From positions 86,782-150,781 of the forward strand of contig JAGCUR010000002.1 of assembly GCA_017962745.1 (NCBI GenBank): a stretch of DNA of 64,000 nucleotides. The letters run 5' to 3'. Below the pieces are notes generated by a model, which worked only from the letters and a program-made list of their open reading frames with translations, was not told where the DNA came from and did no database searches. The stretch is from Bacilli bacterium. Lineage in GTDB: Bacteria > Bacillota_I > Bacilli_A > ML615J-28 > CAG-698. The translations under genes and the position numbers were made by a program. Below are positions 8,278 through 17,175 of this stretch, in pieces (within the stretch, counting starts at the first letter, position 1; the number at the start of each line of letters is the position of its first letter).

Positions 8278-8825
8278 TGGAAGAAAAAAACGAAAGAGCG
8301 TGGTACATACTTCAAACCTTTAATGGTGTAGAACACGCTGTTAAAAGAAACATAATGAGCCGTGTAGAATCATTTAATATGGGCGATAAAATCTTTGATG
8401 TTTTAATTCCCGAAAAAACGGTTGTGGAAAAGAAGAAAAACGGCGAAATCAAAGAAAAGAAAATCGTTATTCACCCAGGTTATGTATTCATCGATATGAT
8501 AGTAACTGATGATACATGGTTTATGGTTCGTAACACCCCAATGGTTACTGGTTTTTTAGGATCAAGCGGTGGTGGGGCAAAACCAGTTTCAGTTCCTGAA
8601 CACGAAATGGCAGCCGTATTTAAAGAATGCGGAATCACTGGTGAACAAAAATATCACTTTGAAATCGGTGAAGTTGTATCAATTTTATCAGGTCCATTCG
8701 GTGGTCAAACAGGAAAAGTAGCTGAAGTAGATTATGAAAAGGGAATCGTTAAAGTTGAAGTCGACTTCTTCGGAAGAAGTACACCAACCGAGTTAGAATT
8801 CGTAGAAGTTAAACAAAACAAATAA
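8277..8825 (+). CDS. nusG: transcription termination/antitermination factor NusG
   Basis: A 182-residue NusG with the NGN domain (about 6-115, WYILQTFNGVEHAVKRNI and IHPGYVFIDM) and a C-terminal KOW domain (VVSILSGPFGGQTGKVAEVDYEKG). It binds the RNA polymerase clamp, modulates pausing and links to ribosomes. It is translationally coupled to secE and ends the operon at a terminator. Confidence 0.97.
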   Translation: MEEKNERAWYILQTFNGVEHAVKRNIMSRVESFNMGDKIFDVLIPEKTVVEKKKNGEIKEKKIVIHPGYVFIDMIVTDDTWFMVRNTPMVTGFLGSSGGGAKPVSVPEHEMAAVFKECGITGEQKYHFEIGEVVSILSGPFGGQTGKVAEVDYEKGIVKVEVDFFGRSTPTELEFVEVKQNK

Positions 8826-8828
8826 AAT

Positions 8829-8860
8829 TGAGTTTAGTCTTAACTAAACTCATTTTTTTA
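8829..8860 (+). terminator. intrinsic terminator after nusG
   Basis: 10-bp stem TGAGTTTAGT (8829-8838) / ACTAAACTCA (8843-8852) with a 4-nt loop and seven T. Confidence 0.94.
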
Positions 8861-8876
8861 TGCATTGTTGTGTAAT

Positions 8877-8905
8877 TTGTAATTTGTTTGTGATAGAATG
8901 ATAAT
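8877..8905 (+). promoter_or_regulatory. promoter of the HD-GYP sensor gene
   Basis: TTGTAA (8877-8882), a 17-bp spacer and GATAAT (8900-8905), 15 nt before the start codon. Confidence 0.6.
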
Positions 8906-8920
8906 ATGGAGATATAAAAA

Positions 8921-11884
8921 ATGAAAAAGTTATTAACTACATTATTTTTAATAGTGACAATAGTACTTTCATTTAGTTTAGTTAAAGTATCTGCGGAATC
9001 ATATTTGAGCGATAAAACGGAAATTCCAATCAATTTGGAAGTTCCGGGAGTAGAAGCTTTATGCCAAACTGAAGATGGTTTCGTTTGGATCGCGCAATAC
9101 TCAGGCTTAATTAGATATGACTCAAAAGAATTTGTTACTTATAAAGAATTTGAAGAAGATGGTAAGAAATACGATATTATTAATGTTAGAGAACTTGTAT
9201 CGAAAGGCAATACATTATATATCGCCACTTCTACAACCATTTATAAATATGAAGACAACAAATTTTCTAATACCGGCTTAACATATGGTGCTATTACTGA
9301 CATTCAATTAGACAAAGAAAATGATTTGCTTTATGTTTCTTCAAGCGATGGTTTATATATTTATAATACAAAAACTAAAGAAGTGGCAGTAGCTAGCGGA
9401 ACTAAAGATTATAGCGTTACTGATTCAGCTTTCGATAATGCTAGAAATGCTTATTATTATGTAAGGCCAGATGGCGTTTATTCTTCAAGTGGAGTACGTA
9501 TCTTTGTTAGCAATAAAGTATTAGATATTCATATCTACCAAGATACTCTACTAATTGGTGTTCTTGATGGTGGTGTTTATCGCTATGATTTAGTTAATAA
9601 CGTGTTATTAGATGATTATTATCACATCAATGACCAAGTAAATAAAATATTATATTCAGAAGTTGATAAAACGATATTCGTTGCTTGCGAAAACGATGGC
9701 GTATATTGTATTGATGAGCCGACAGGAAAAATAAGTGTAGCTGATAATTTATCAAACAAATCACAACTTGTGGATTTGATGGTCGATTATGAGGGCAACT
9801 TGTGGGTTGCATCACATTATATCGGTTCTTCAGGCGTATCAATTATTACCAAAAATGCGCTTGTTGATTTGTTCTATGATGATGAAGTATGGCAACAACT
9901 TCCTCAAGATAGTAATCGTAATATTTATGCAGTAGAACGCATTGGTAATATTTTATATGTTGCGGCTAAATCAGGCATATATTTATATGATATGCAAGCA
10001 AAACAAATAATCGAAGATAATATCATCATGCCTGTTATCAATAATTATGTTAGCGAAAAAGGCATCGTTAGTTACGATTTTAGAGATGTAGAGGAATTTA
10101 ATAACAAAATTTACTTTGCTGCTAACAATATTGGGCTTGTTGAATATGATCCAAGTAATAATAATATAAAAATATATGATATCGATTATATTGAGAATCA
10201 TATTAACAATAGTTATAATGAACCAATTATATCAGTTACAAATTCAATACGTTGCCTAAGAGCTTTTGATAATTATTTAATAATCGGTTATGCAAAAGGT
10301 GTAATGCGTTTTGATGGAACTAGTTTTGATGTAAATTATCGCGGTGAGAAAAGTGTTTTATACATTACTAAGACTGTTGATGGTAAAGTAATGTTCAATA
10401 AAACCGAAGGTATATACATTATGAGTGATGATTTCTCAACGGCAACGGAAGTAAGTAGACACTCAGATGATAATGGAAGTGCTTTAAAAACTTTGGTTGA
10501 TGGAAATAATCTTTATTATAGTTCTAATAGTAGATTATTCTGCATTGATACATCTACAAACCAAGAACGTGAAATTATCATTCCAGCTGTTAGTGGATCG
10601 ATTGTAGAGATAGCAAAAGTACAACTGACTAATAATTCAGGTGATATAAGTTATAAATATGTTATTTGCAGTGAGACACAAGTATATATTGTAAATTCAC
10701 TAGATGGAAATATTTTGGAAGGCTATGATTTTTATGATGCATCTAATGGATTAAAGACCATTAAGGCAAATACATCAGGATTTTATGACCAAGAAAATCA
10801 AAAATATTATTTTCAATCGACAAATGGTGTTTTTGTATATGATTTTAATACATCAGTTGGTGTCAAAGAACCTACTAAGATTGCTATTAATTCGATTAGA
10901 TTAGATGGTAAAGATTATTATGGAACTAATCTATCATTAGATAAAAATGTGAATCGTATCGAATTTAATTTATCGATATTTGGTTTTAAACCAAATAAAG
11001 GTCATACGATTTATTATAAATTAGATGGTGTTGATGCTGATTATGTAGTGGTTGGTGAAGACACAACAACTATTTCATATACTAATATTTCTGGTGGGGA
11101 ACACACATTCCATATTTATGTTCTTGATGAATATGGTCAAATGAGTAACCAAGTTGAGATTCATATTAACAAAGCAAAACATTATTACGAACAAATATGG
11201 TTCTGGGTATTAGTGGCACTATTAGTAATTGCTTTAGGTATCTTAATCAACTTCTTGATTATTCACCATCGTACAAAAATAGCAAAGCAAAGAGAAAATG
11301 AGTTAAAGAGTATCACGATTGAATCAATCGAAGCAATTGCGAGGACAATTGACGCGAAGGATAATTATACGAATGGTCACTCAATCCGTGTTGGTCATTT
11401 CTCAAAGCTGATTGCGCAAGAGTTGGGCATGCAAGGAGATGAATTGGCTAACCTTTATTATATTGCCTTACTTCATGATATTGGTAAAATTGGTATTACA
11501 GATGCGATCCTTAATAAACCAGATCGCTTGACTGATGAAGAATTTGCAATCATGAAGAGTCATACGACTAAAGGTGCTAAAATCTTAAAGGATATCTCTA
11601 CAATCCCTAATATCGTAGAAGGAGCTAAATACCACCATGAAAAATATAATGGTAGTGGTTATCCAGATGGACTAAAGGGCGAAGAAATTCCATACATCGC
11701 GCGAATTATTTGTTGTGCGGACTGCTACGACGCTATGGCAACAAGAAGAGTTTATAAAGAACCTTATTCAAAAGAAAGAATGATTGAGGAATTTGAAAAA
11801 GGTAAAGGTATTCAATTTGATGCTAAGATAGCAGATGTAGTGATTAAGCTTATTAAGGAAGATAAAATGGGCTTTAATGGATAA
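8921..11884 (+). CDS. secreted beta-propeller sensor with membrane anchor and cytoplasmic HD-GYP phosphodiesterase
   Basis: A 987-residue single-gene receptor. It has a signal peptide (1-25), about 650 residues of two-component-regulator-propeller repeats (for example DGFVWIAQYSGLIRYD, DYEGNLWVAS) and a Y_Y_Y-type beta-sandwich (about 660-755). One membrane helix (760-784) follows, then a coiled linker and an HD-GYP domain. HD (H852-D853 in HDIGKIG), HHEKYNGSGYPDGLKG (GYP at 913-915) and CADCYDAM are intact, so c-di-GMP hydrolysis is likely. The plan is that of hybrid propeller sensors of gut bacteria, with HD-GYP replacing the kinase. The outside ligand is unknown; glycans are a guess from related proteins. 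Confidence 0.88.
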   Translation: MKKLLTTLFLIVTIVLSFSLVKVSAESYLSDKTEIPINLEVPGVEALCQTEDGFVWIAQYSGLIRYDSKEFVTYKEFEEDGKKYDIINVRELVSKGNTLYIATSTTIYKYEDNKFSNTGLTYGAITDIQLDKENDLLYVSSSDGLYIYNTKTKEVAVASGTKDYSVTDSAFDNARNAYYYVRPDGVYSSSGVRIFVSNKVLDIHIYQDTLLIGVLDGGVYRYDLVNNVLLDDYYHINDQVNKILYSEVDKTIFVACENDGVYCIDEPTGKISVADNLSNKSQLVDLMVDYEGNLWVASHYIGSSGVSIITKNALVDLFYDDEVWQQLPQDSNRNIYAVERIGNILYVAAKSGIYLYDMQAKQIIEDNIIMPVINNYVSEKGIVSYDFRDVEEFNNKIYFAANNIGLVEYDPSNNNIKIYDIDYIENHINNSYNEPIISVTNSIRCLRAFDNYLIIGYAKGVMRFDGTSFDVNYRGEKSVLYITKTVDGKVMFNKTEGIYIMSDDFSTATEVSRHSDDNGSALKTLVDGNNLYYSSNSRLFCIDTSTNQEREIIIPAVSGSIVEIAKVQLTNNSGDISYKYVICSETQVYIVNSLDGNILEGYDFYDASNGLKTIKANTSGFYDQENQKYYFQSTNGVFVYDFNTSVGVKEPTKIAINSIRLDGKDYYGTNLSLDKNVNRIEFNLSIFGFKPNKGHTIYYKLDGVDADYVVVGEDTTTISYTNISGGEHTFHIYVLDEYGQMSNQVEIHINKAKHYYEQIWFWVLVALLVIALGILINFLIIHHRTKIAKQRENELKSITIESIEAIARTIDAKDNYTNGHSIRVGHFSKLIAQELGMQGDELANLYYIALLHDIGKIGITDAILNKPDRLTDEEFAIMKSHTTKGAKILKDISTIPNIVEGAKYHHEKYNGSGYPDGLKGEEIPYIARIICCADCYDAMATRRVYKEPYSKERMIEEFEKGKGIQFDAKIADVVIKLIKEDKMGFNG

Positions 11885-11892
11885 ATAATAGT

Positions 11893-11934
11893 AAGTCAAT
11901 GGTAGAAATAACATTTTACTATTGACTTTTTTTT
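11893..11934 (+). terminator. terminator of the HD-GYP gene, overlapping the rplK promoter
   Basis: 12-bp stem AAGTCAATGGTA (11893-11904) / TACTATTGACTT (11917-11928) with one G-T pair and eight T. The right arm contains the next promoter's -35. Confidence 0.9.
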
Positions 11935-11950
11935 GAAAAAATAGTATACT
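11922..11950 (+). promoter_or_regulatory. rplK-rplA promoter
   Basis: TTGACT (11922-11927), a 17-bp spacer and TATACT (11945-11950). Confidence 0.85.
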
Positions 11951-11956
11951 CCTAAT

Positions 11957-12059
11957 AGCGTGCAATAATCACGTATCTATTTTTATTATTATATTGTGTG
12001 GAAGATAAGCGAAATGCTTATTGTATGACCACAACACGGACAAAAAGGAGGTGCGTCTC
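11957..12059 (+). ncRNA. structured rplK leader
   Basis: A nested hairpin is visible: outer stem TGTGG (11997-12001) / CCACA (12029-12033) and inner stem GATAAGC (12004-12010) / GCTTATT (12016-12022). It ends before the AAGGAGGTG site. It may be an autogenous control element of L11/L1 synthesis; I do not recognise the family. Confidence 0.4.
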
Positions 12060-12488
12060 GTGGCTGCAAAGAAAGTTACAAAAGTCATCAAATTGCAAGT
12101 TCCAGCAGGTAAGGCAGCAATGGTTGTTCCAGTAGGACCAGTTCTAGGTCAAGCAGGTATCAACGGTATGCAATTTTGTACTCAATTCAATGATCAAACA
12201 AAAGATCAAATTGGCAACATCTTACCAGTAATCATTACAGTTTATGATGACCGTTCTTTTAGTTTCATCGTCAAGACTCCACCAGCAGCAGACTTATTAA
12301 AGAAAGCAGCTGGAATTCAAAGCGGTTCTTCAAATGCCAAGAAGACTAAAGTAGCAACAATTAAACGTGAACAATTACGTGAAATCGCTACTATCAAATT
12401 ACCTGACTTAAATGCTTACACAGTAGAAGCAGGTATGAACATTATTGAAGGTACTGCAAGAAATATGGGAATTGTTGTTGAGGATTAA
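12060..12488 (+). CDS. rplK: 50S ribosomal protein L11
   Basis: The GTG at 12060 is the start: AAGGAGGTG is 8-9 nt upstream and the protein (142 residues) then begins [19 protein letters not shown], the normal L11 N-terminus. It keeps PPVGPxLGQxGIN-type [16 protein letters not shown], the ADLLKKAAG helix and the C-terminal [11 protein letters not shown]11 forms the GTPase-associated centre with L10 and L12. It lies in the usual L11-L1-L10-L12 order. Confidence 0.97.
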   Translation: MAAKKVTKVIKLQVPAGKAAMVVPVGPVLGQAGINGMQFCTQFNDQTKDQIGNILPVIITVYDDRSFSFIVKTPPAADLLKKAAGIQSGSSNAKKTKVATIKREQLREIATIKLPDLNAYTVEAGMNIIEGTARNMGIVVED

Positions 12489-12609
12489 TTAACAAAAAAT
12501 TTCTAACGATGTTTTCTTAAACAAAATAATTATAAAAATAATTATTTGACCTAGACAATTGGGTTTAGGTGGTGGGAGGAATTTCCGTTAGACCACAAGG
12601 AGGAAAAAA
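12489..12609 (+). ncRNA. rplA leader with L1-site-like hairpins
   Basis: Between rplK and rplA lie CCTAGAC/GTTTAGG (12550-12556 with 12563-12569) and GTGGT/ACCAC (12569-12573 with 12592-12596) flanking a GGGAGG loop, just before AAGGAGG. The second stem and purine loop resemble an L1 mRNA-binding site. The assignment is an inference from position and shape. Confidence 0.4.
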
Positions 12610-13302
12610 ATGGCAAAATATGGTAAAAAATATCAAGAAGCTGCAAAACTTGTAGATTCTACAAAACGTTATCCACTAGATGAAGCTGTTAAGTTAGTTA
12701 AAGAAACTTGCGTTACTAAATTTGATAGTACAATCGAACTTGCATTAAACATGAATCTTGATCAACGTAAAGCTGAACAAAATTTACGTGGTGCAATTGT
12801 TCTACCAAATGGAACTGGTAAAACTCGTAAAGTATTAGTATTAACAAAGAACGCTAATTTAGTTAACGAAGCAAAAGAAGCTGGTGCTGATTTCGTTGGT
12901 GATAATGAATATCTTGAAAAGATTAAAGCTGGTTGGTTCGAATTCGACATTATCGTTGCTTCACCTGATATGATGGGTGAACTTGGTAAGTTAGGTAAGA
13001 TTTTAGGACCTAAAGGTTTAATGCCTAATGCAAAGACTGGTACAGTTACAATGACTGTTGGTAAAGCTGTAAATGAAATTAAACTAGGTAAGGTTGAATA
13101 CCGTGTTGATAAGACTGGTAACATCCAAACATTAGTTGGTAAATCTTCATTCGAAGCTGAAAAATTAGCTGAAAACATTCGTACAATCATGAATGTTATC
13201 ATCAAAGCTAAACCTTCAACTGTTAAAGGTGCTTACATTAAAGATATTACAATTTCAAGTACTATGGGCCCTGGCATTAAAGTTGCCATCGACTCAATTT
13301 AA
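12610..13302 (+). CDS. rplA: 50S ribosomal protein L1
   Basis: A 230-residue protein of standard L1 length with [26 protein letters not shown], the conserved [16 protein letters not shown] loop and the C-terminal [10 protein letters not shown]1 forms the stalk that helps release E-site tRNA and often represses its own operon. AAGGAGG is 6-7 nt upstream. Confidence 0.97.
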   Translation: MAKYGKKYQEAAKLVDSTKRYPLDEAVKLVKETCVTKFDSTIELALNMNLDQRKAEQNLRGAIVLPNGTGKTRKVLVLTKNANLVNEAKEAGADFVGDNEYLEKIKAGWFEFDIIVASPDMMGELGKLGKILGPKGLMPNAKTGTVTMTVGKAVNEIKLGKVEYRVDKTGNIQTLVGKSSFEAEKLAENIRTIMNVIIKAKPSTVKGAYIKDITISSTMGPGIKVAIDSI

Positions 13303-13356
13303 GATTTTAAATAATAATAAAAAATAACAAATAAATAAAAATAGAAATACAGATTA

Positions 13357-13480
13357 TCTGCCGTAGACAGTAGGTGCCCAAGAGGCTTAATTCCCTACCG
13401 AGGTATAGAAGGATGTATTAAGATTCATAAGAATTATTAATGCATGCATTTGAAAAGTGCTTCCTCTTTACCTTAGTTGG
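13357..13480 (+). ncRNA. L10 leader of rplJ-rplL
   Basis: The 217-nt gap before rplJ contains the hallmark sequence of the Bacillota L10 leader: CCGTAGACAGTAGGTGCC (from 13361), then TTAATTCCCTACCGAGG. The kink-turn-bearing three-way junction binds the L10(L12)4 complex, so excess L10-L12 represses these genes. It feeds into the attenuator at 13463. Confidence 0.9.
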
Positions 13481-13495
13481 CAAAGAGGATTTTTT
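13463..13495 (+). terminator. attenuator of the L10 leader
   Basis: CCTCTTT (13463-13469) / AAAGAGG (13482-13488) plus a T-tract, 25 nt before the rplJ start codon: a terminator inside the leader, as known for this family. Confidence 0.85.
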
Positions 13496-13519
13496 ACATC
13501 AATTCATGGAGGTGACAAG

Positions 13520-14011
13520 ATGAAAGAAGCAACTTTACAAAGAAAAGTCGATAGAGTTAATGAAGTTGCAAGTCAAGTTAAAGCTTGCGAATCTATCGTA
13601 GTTGTTAATTGCATTGGTTTGACAGTTGCTGAAGTTTCAGAACTTAGAACTCAATTGTATGAGAAAGGTTGTCGTCTTGAAGTCATTAAAAACAATATCT
13701 TAACACGTGCATGCCAAGAATTAGGTTATAACGAGTTAACAGAAGTATTTAAAGGCCCAAGTGCAATTGCATTCTCAAGTGATGCATTTGCTGCTGCAAA
13801 AGTTTGCTACGCATATGCAAAGAATAATAAAAAGTTAGAAATCAAAGCCGGTGTTGTTGATGGTACAGTTTACAACGTTGAAGATCTTAAAGTTATATCT
13901 TCACTACCAGACAAGAACGGTATGTTATCTATGTTACTAAGTGTTCTACAAGCACCTATTCGCAATCTTGGTTGCGCTATTAAGGCTGTTGCAGATCAAC
14001 AAAATGCTTAA
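13520..14011 (+). CDS. rplJ: 50S ribosomal protein L10
   Basis: The start at 13520 is chosen because GGAGGTG is 8 nt upstream and MKEATLQRKVDRVNEV is the family N-terminus; an in-frame start at 13457 lies inside the attenuator. The 163-residue protein has VVVNCIGLTVAEVSELR, the VIKNNILTRA stretch and a C-terminal helix (about 130-160) that docks L12 dimers. Confidence 0.96.
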   Translation: MKEATLQRKVDRVNEVASQVKACESIVVVNCIGLTVAEVSELRTQLYEKGCRLEVIKNNILTRACQELGYNELTEVFKGPSAIAFSSDAFAAAKVCYAYAKNNKKLEIKAGVVDGTVYNVEDLKVISSLPDKNGMLSMLLSVLQAPIRNLGCAIKAVADQQNA

Positions 14012-14035
14012 AATTTAAGGGGAGGAATTAAAATT

Positions 14036-14407
14036 ATGAGTAAAATTAATGTAACTGAATTTATCGCATCATTAAAAGAAATGACAGTATTAGAATTAAA
14101 TGAATTAGTAAAAGCTATCGAAGAAGAATTCGGTGTTACTGCTGCCGCTCCTGTTGCTGTTGCAGCTGCAGCTGGCGAAGCTGTTGAAGAAGGTCCATCT
14201 ACAGTTAATGTAATCTTAAAAGAAGTTGGTCCTAACAAGATTGCTGTTATTAAAGTAGTTCGTGAATTAACAGGTTTAGGATTAAAAGAAGCTAAAGACT
14301 TAGTTGATGCTGCTCCTAAAGCTATTAAAGAAGGCGTTTCTGAAGATGAAGGAAACTCATTAAAGGCTAAATTAGAAGAAGCTGGCGCTGTTGTTGAATT
14401 CAAATAA
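14036..14407 (+). CDS. rplL: 50S ribosomal protein L7/L12
   Basis: A 123-residue L12 with the N-terminal dimerisation domain ([18 protein letters not shown]), an Ala-rich hinge (about 36-52) and the C-terminal factor-binding domain ([33 protein letters not shown]). It recruits translational GTPases. GGGGAGGAA precedes it; it is cotranscribed with rplJ. Confidence 0.97.
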   Translation: MSKINVTEFIASLKEMTVLELNELVKAIEEEFGVTAAAPVAVAAAAGEAVEEGPSTVNVILKEVGPNKIAVIKVVRELTGLGLKEAKDLVDAAPKAIKEGVSEDEGNSLKAKLEEAGAVVEFK

Positions 14408-14422
14408 GAAAAGCAAATAATT

Positions 14423-14452
14423 AAAAAGGCTAGGTTTTAATCTAGCCTTTTA
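14423..14452 (+). terminator. terminator after rplL
   Basis: AAAAGGCTAG/CTAGCCTTTT with a loop of eight bases and a T-run. It separates the L12 gene from the methyltransferase gene, whose ribosome binding site follows at once, so read-through is probably how that gene is expressed. Confidence 0.85.
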
Positions 14453-14465
14453 TTTAGGAGGATTT

Positions 14466-15062
14466 ATGCCACATTATTATACTAATGATAATTTATATTC
14501 AGGAAGTGAATATAAATTTAATTATACATTCAAAGGTAAAGAATTTACATTTATCGCAAGCGATGCCGTCTTCTCTAAAAAAAGAGTAGACTATGGCACT
14601 AACTTACTAATTAATTCACTAGAAGACTTATCTAATAAGAAAGTATTAGATTTAGGGACAGGAGTTGGCGTAATCGGTATTTTAGTTGCTAAAGGATATG
14701 CTAATACAAATGTATTGATGAGCGATGTAAATATTCATGCGCTAGAACTAGCTAATAAAAACATCGAGTTAAATCGTGTAAACAATGCGAAGACGATTGA
14801 AAGCAGTTTATATGAAGCAATTGAAGAGTCGTTTGATGTCATCATCTCTAATCCGCCAATTAGAGCCGGTAAACAAATAGTACATGGGGTAATTAAAGAA
14901 GGCTTTAGCCATTTAAATAAAGGCGGAATGGTATATGTTGTCATTCAAAAGAAGCAAGGCGCTGAATCGCTTAAAAAAGTAATGGAAAAAACATTCGGTA
15001 ATGTATCTTTAGTTAATAAGAATAATGGGTATATGATCTATAAAAGTGTAAAAGAAATGTAA
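14466..15062 (+). CDS. ybxB: class I SAM methyltransferase, RsmC/YbxB type
   Basis: A 198-residue methyltransferase between rplL and rpoB, exactly where Bacillus carries ybxB. It has SAM motif I VLDLGTGVGVIGI, the acidic end of the second strand (MSDVN) and the catalytic NPPIRAGK of N-methyltransferases acting on rRNA bases. The family methylates 16S rRNA (RsmC type, guanine N2); the exact site here is inferred. TAGGAGG lies 4 nt upstream. Confidence 0.87.
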   Translation: MPHYYTNDNLYSGSEYKFNYTFKGKEFTFIASDAVFSKKRVDYGTNLLINSLEDLSNKKVLDLGTGVGVIGILVAKGYANTNVLMSDVNIHALELANKNIELNRVNNAKTIESSLYEAIEESFDVIISNPPIRAGKQIVHGVIKEGFSHLNKGGMVYVVIQKKQGAESLKKVMEKTFGNVSLVNKNNGYMIYKSVKEM

Positions 15063-15088
15063 AACTCTGTTTTTACATTTCTTTTTTT
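15051..15088 (+). terminator. terminator overlapping the ybxB stop codon
   Basis: A 14-bp stem, 15051-15064 with 15071-15084, followed by T. The left arm contains the last codons and the stop. Confidence 0.88.
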
Positions 15089-15089
15089 A

Positions 15090-15098
15090 TGTTATAAT
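15090..15098 (+). promoter_or_regulatory. extended -10 promoter of the GH3-like lipoprotein gene
   Basis: TGT precedes TATAAT (15093-15098), 20 nt before the start; no clear -35. Confidence 0.5.
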
Positions 15099-15117
15099 TT
15101 TTTTAAGAGGTACTATT

Positions 15118-16992
15118 ATGAGACGACTAGTTTTCTTATTATATATAGGATTGATATTTACTATTTTAATATTTACCGGTTGTACTAAACAAAAGATGGA
15201 AATTAGTGGGCCTAGTGCAGTAGCAGTAGGTGCTACAATTACCTTAGAAGTTAAGACTTCCTCAAATGAACCGGTTATTTGGCGTAGTTCTGATAAAGAA
15301 GTTGCTACTGTTTCTAAGGGAATCGTAACTGGAGTTAGTGCAGGGGAAGCCACGATTTATGCAAGCTGCGGAAAAGAGGATGCTAGCATTAAAATTAAAG
15401 TAGTAGGTGAAATAGAAGATAAAGAAGATGATCCATACTTAGGAAAAGCTAAAGAGATTCTAGGAAGAATGACTTTAGAACAAAAAGTAGGAGAAATGTT
15501 TATCATTAGCATTAATGGTAGTTTGTCTAATAACACTAAACGTCTAATTGGAAATAATAATATTGGTAATGTAATCCTAAATCCAAGCAAAGTTTTAGAT
15601 TATCAAGCATTAATTGATTTAGTAAATTCAGTTCAAACTGAAATATTAACAAATAATGTCATTCCAGGATTTATTATCAATACTAAAGATAGTGCTACAT
15701 ATCGATTATTAGATAGTCTAGCTACTATTCCATCAAGTATTACAGTACTAGCTACTGATAATGAAGCTAATGCATATGATGTAGCGTATGGATTAGGTAA
15801 TGAACTTAGAGCTTTTGGTTTTAATGCAACTTTAAGTCCAAATATGTTACTAGAAGATGATTCAGAATATAGTTATTTAGATGATCCGGCTACAGTTACT
15901 AAGTATGCGATGAAAGAAATGGATGGATATACTTATGCCGGCATTATGCCAATTGGCATTAGCTTCCCAGGAACGGGCGAAGCTAGATGGGATACCATGC
16001 CAACAAATGGCAATTCAATGGATGCTTTAAAGAAAGAAGATTTAATGCCATTCTTAGAAGCATTTGAAGGAGGACTTGATGCTGTTGTAGCGAGTAGCGT
16101 AATATTTACAGTATTTGATACTACATATCCAGCTACCTTATCTTATCCAATTATCACTACAATGCTTAAAGAAGGACTTGAATATGATGGCTTAATCATT
16201 AGTGATTATCTAGATACGGATCTAATGAACCGCGATTACCGCGATGAAGAAGATAATGTAGCTGTTATGGCGATTAATGCTGGCCTTGATATGTTAACTT
16301 ATTCGAGTGATCAATATGTTTCGGAAGACTATAGTGCTGTACTAGATGCTATCGCCGCTGGTAAAATTGAAAAATCAAGAATTGATGAAGCAGTATTAAA
16401 GATTATCTTAAAGAAATATAAATATGATTTACTTGATGGCAATAGTTATCAACCAGCATGGGATGCGGTTGATTATGATGCTTCAAATGAATATGCAACT
16501 TATGAACGCGTAGCCAAAGAAAGCATAGCCTTACTTGCTGGTAATATCCCAGAACTTGATACATCTAAGAAAATATTAGTAGCTTCATCTGTAGCTAGTA
16601 GTGATTTAGGAATAGAAATAGAAGTTGAAAATAGTAATTCATTTGCATATGTGGTTTATGAAGAACTACTTGCAAAAGGATATACTGATGTAACATGGCA
16701 AGTATATGATCCAAATGACTGGTGGAGTGCTAGAGAAATCGGTGATGCTAGTTGGGATTATGATTATGTAATATTTGCAGTTGGTAGTGCAGAACTACGT
16801 AGAAGAATGAGTTTTGCGGATAACGCAATATTTGTATCATTAACTGTACCAATCGATATTTCCAGAATCACTGGTTATATTTGCTACATTTCAGCTTATG
16901 GATATGAAAGAGCTAATGTAGATGCGGTGATTGATTGCTTACTAAATGGGGCAGAAATCAAAGATTACAGGCCGATTGAGGTTCATGAATAA
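15118..16992 (+). CDS. lipoprotein with BIG2 domain and degenerate GH3-like domain
   Basis: A 624-residue surface protein: signal peptide with lipobox ending at C22 (FTGC), one BIG2 Ig-like domain (about 28-95) and a glycoside hydrolase family 3 N-terminal barrel (about 105-440). It keeps MTLEQKVGEMF, NIGNVILNP, a DGLIISDYLDTDLM strand with the putative nucleophile D363, and NAGLDMLTY. The KHFPGHG loop is changed to ISFPGTGE (283 on), and the D-S-H of NagZ-type acid/base loops reads W-D-T-M (D292), so no His acid is in place. It may be a weak or non-catalytic glycan binder. The final 180 residues look like the GH3 C-terminal domain. It sits between ybxB and rpoB, an uncommon insertion. Confidence 0.78.
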   Translation: MRRLVFLLYIGLIFTILIFTGCTKQKMEISGPSAVAVGATITLEVKTSSNEPVIWRSSDKEVATVSKGIVTGVSAGEATIYASCGKEDASIKIKVVGEIEDKEDDPYLGKAKEILGRMTLEQKVGEMFIISINGSLSNNTKRLIGNNNIGNVILNPSKVLDYQALIDLVNSVQTEILTNNVIPGFIINTKDSATYRLLDSLATIPSSITVLATDNEANAYDVAYGLGNELRAFGFNATLSPNMLLEDDSEYSYLDDPATVTKYAMKEMDGYTYAGIMPIGISFPGTGEARWDTMPTNGNSMDALKKEDLMPFLEAFEGGLDAVVASSVIFTVFDTTYPATLSYPIITTMLKEGLEYDGLIISDYLDTDLMNRDYRDEEDNVAVMAINAGLDMLTYSSDQYVSEDYSAVLDAIAAGKIEKSRIDEAVLKIILKKYKYDLLDGNSYQPAWDAVDYDASNEYATYERVAKESIALLAGNIPELDTSKKILVASSVASSDLGIEIEVENSNSFAYVVYEELLAKGYTDVTWQVYDPNDWWSAREIGDASWDYDYVIFAVGSAELRRRMSFADNAIFVSLTVPIDISRITGYICYISAYGYERANVDAVIDCLLNGAEIKDYRPIEVHE

Positions 16993-17002
16993 TAAAATAA
17001 TT

Positions 17003-17032
17003 AACCTATCTATTAATATAGATAGGTTTTTT
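17003..17032 (+). terminator. terminator of the GH3-like lipoprotein gene
   Basis: Perfect 10-bp stem AACCTATCTA (17003-17012) / TAGATAGGTT (17019-17028) and six T. Confidence 0.93.
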
Positions 17033-17037
17033 AATTT

Positions 17038-17060
17038 ATGAAAATGTTTTACATTTTCAT
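17038..17060. repeat. inverted repeat upstream of the rpoB promoter
   Basis: ATGAAAATGT (17038-17047) and ACATTTTCAT (17051-17060) are perfect arms around TTT. No T-tract follows on the plus strand. It could be a protein-binding site about 66 bp upstream of the predicted start, or a second weak terminator. Confidence 0.4.
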
Positions 17061-17078
17061 AATAATAAAAAAATATTG

Positions 17079-17108
17079 TTGACACGCTAGATTTACAAAT
17101 GATATAAT
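17079..17108 (+). promoter_or_regulatory. rpoBC promoter
   Basis: TTGACA (17079-17084), an 18-bp spacer and TATAAT (17103-17108). A leader hairpin CCTAAT/ATTAGG (17127-17132 with 17139-17144), extended by AATAA/TTATT, follows in the 5' UTR. Confidence 0.88.
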
Positions 17109-17175
17109 GGTAAACGCATAATAATGCCTAATGATATAATTAGGGTTATTGTGGCTTGATTAAGGGGTGAAAATA

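Noticed and set aside
12762..13205. 147-codon antisense open frame in rplA
   Set aside because: Shadow of the highly biased L1 coding sequence; no translation signals.
14008..14403. 131-codon antisense open frame across rplL
   Set aside because: Mirrors the Ala/Glu-rich L12 gene exactly and has no independent support.
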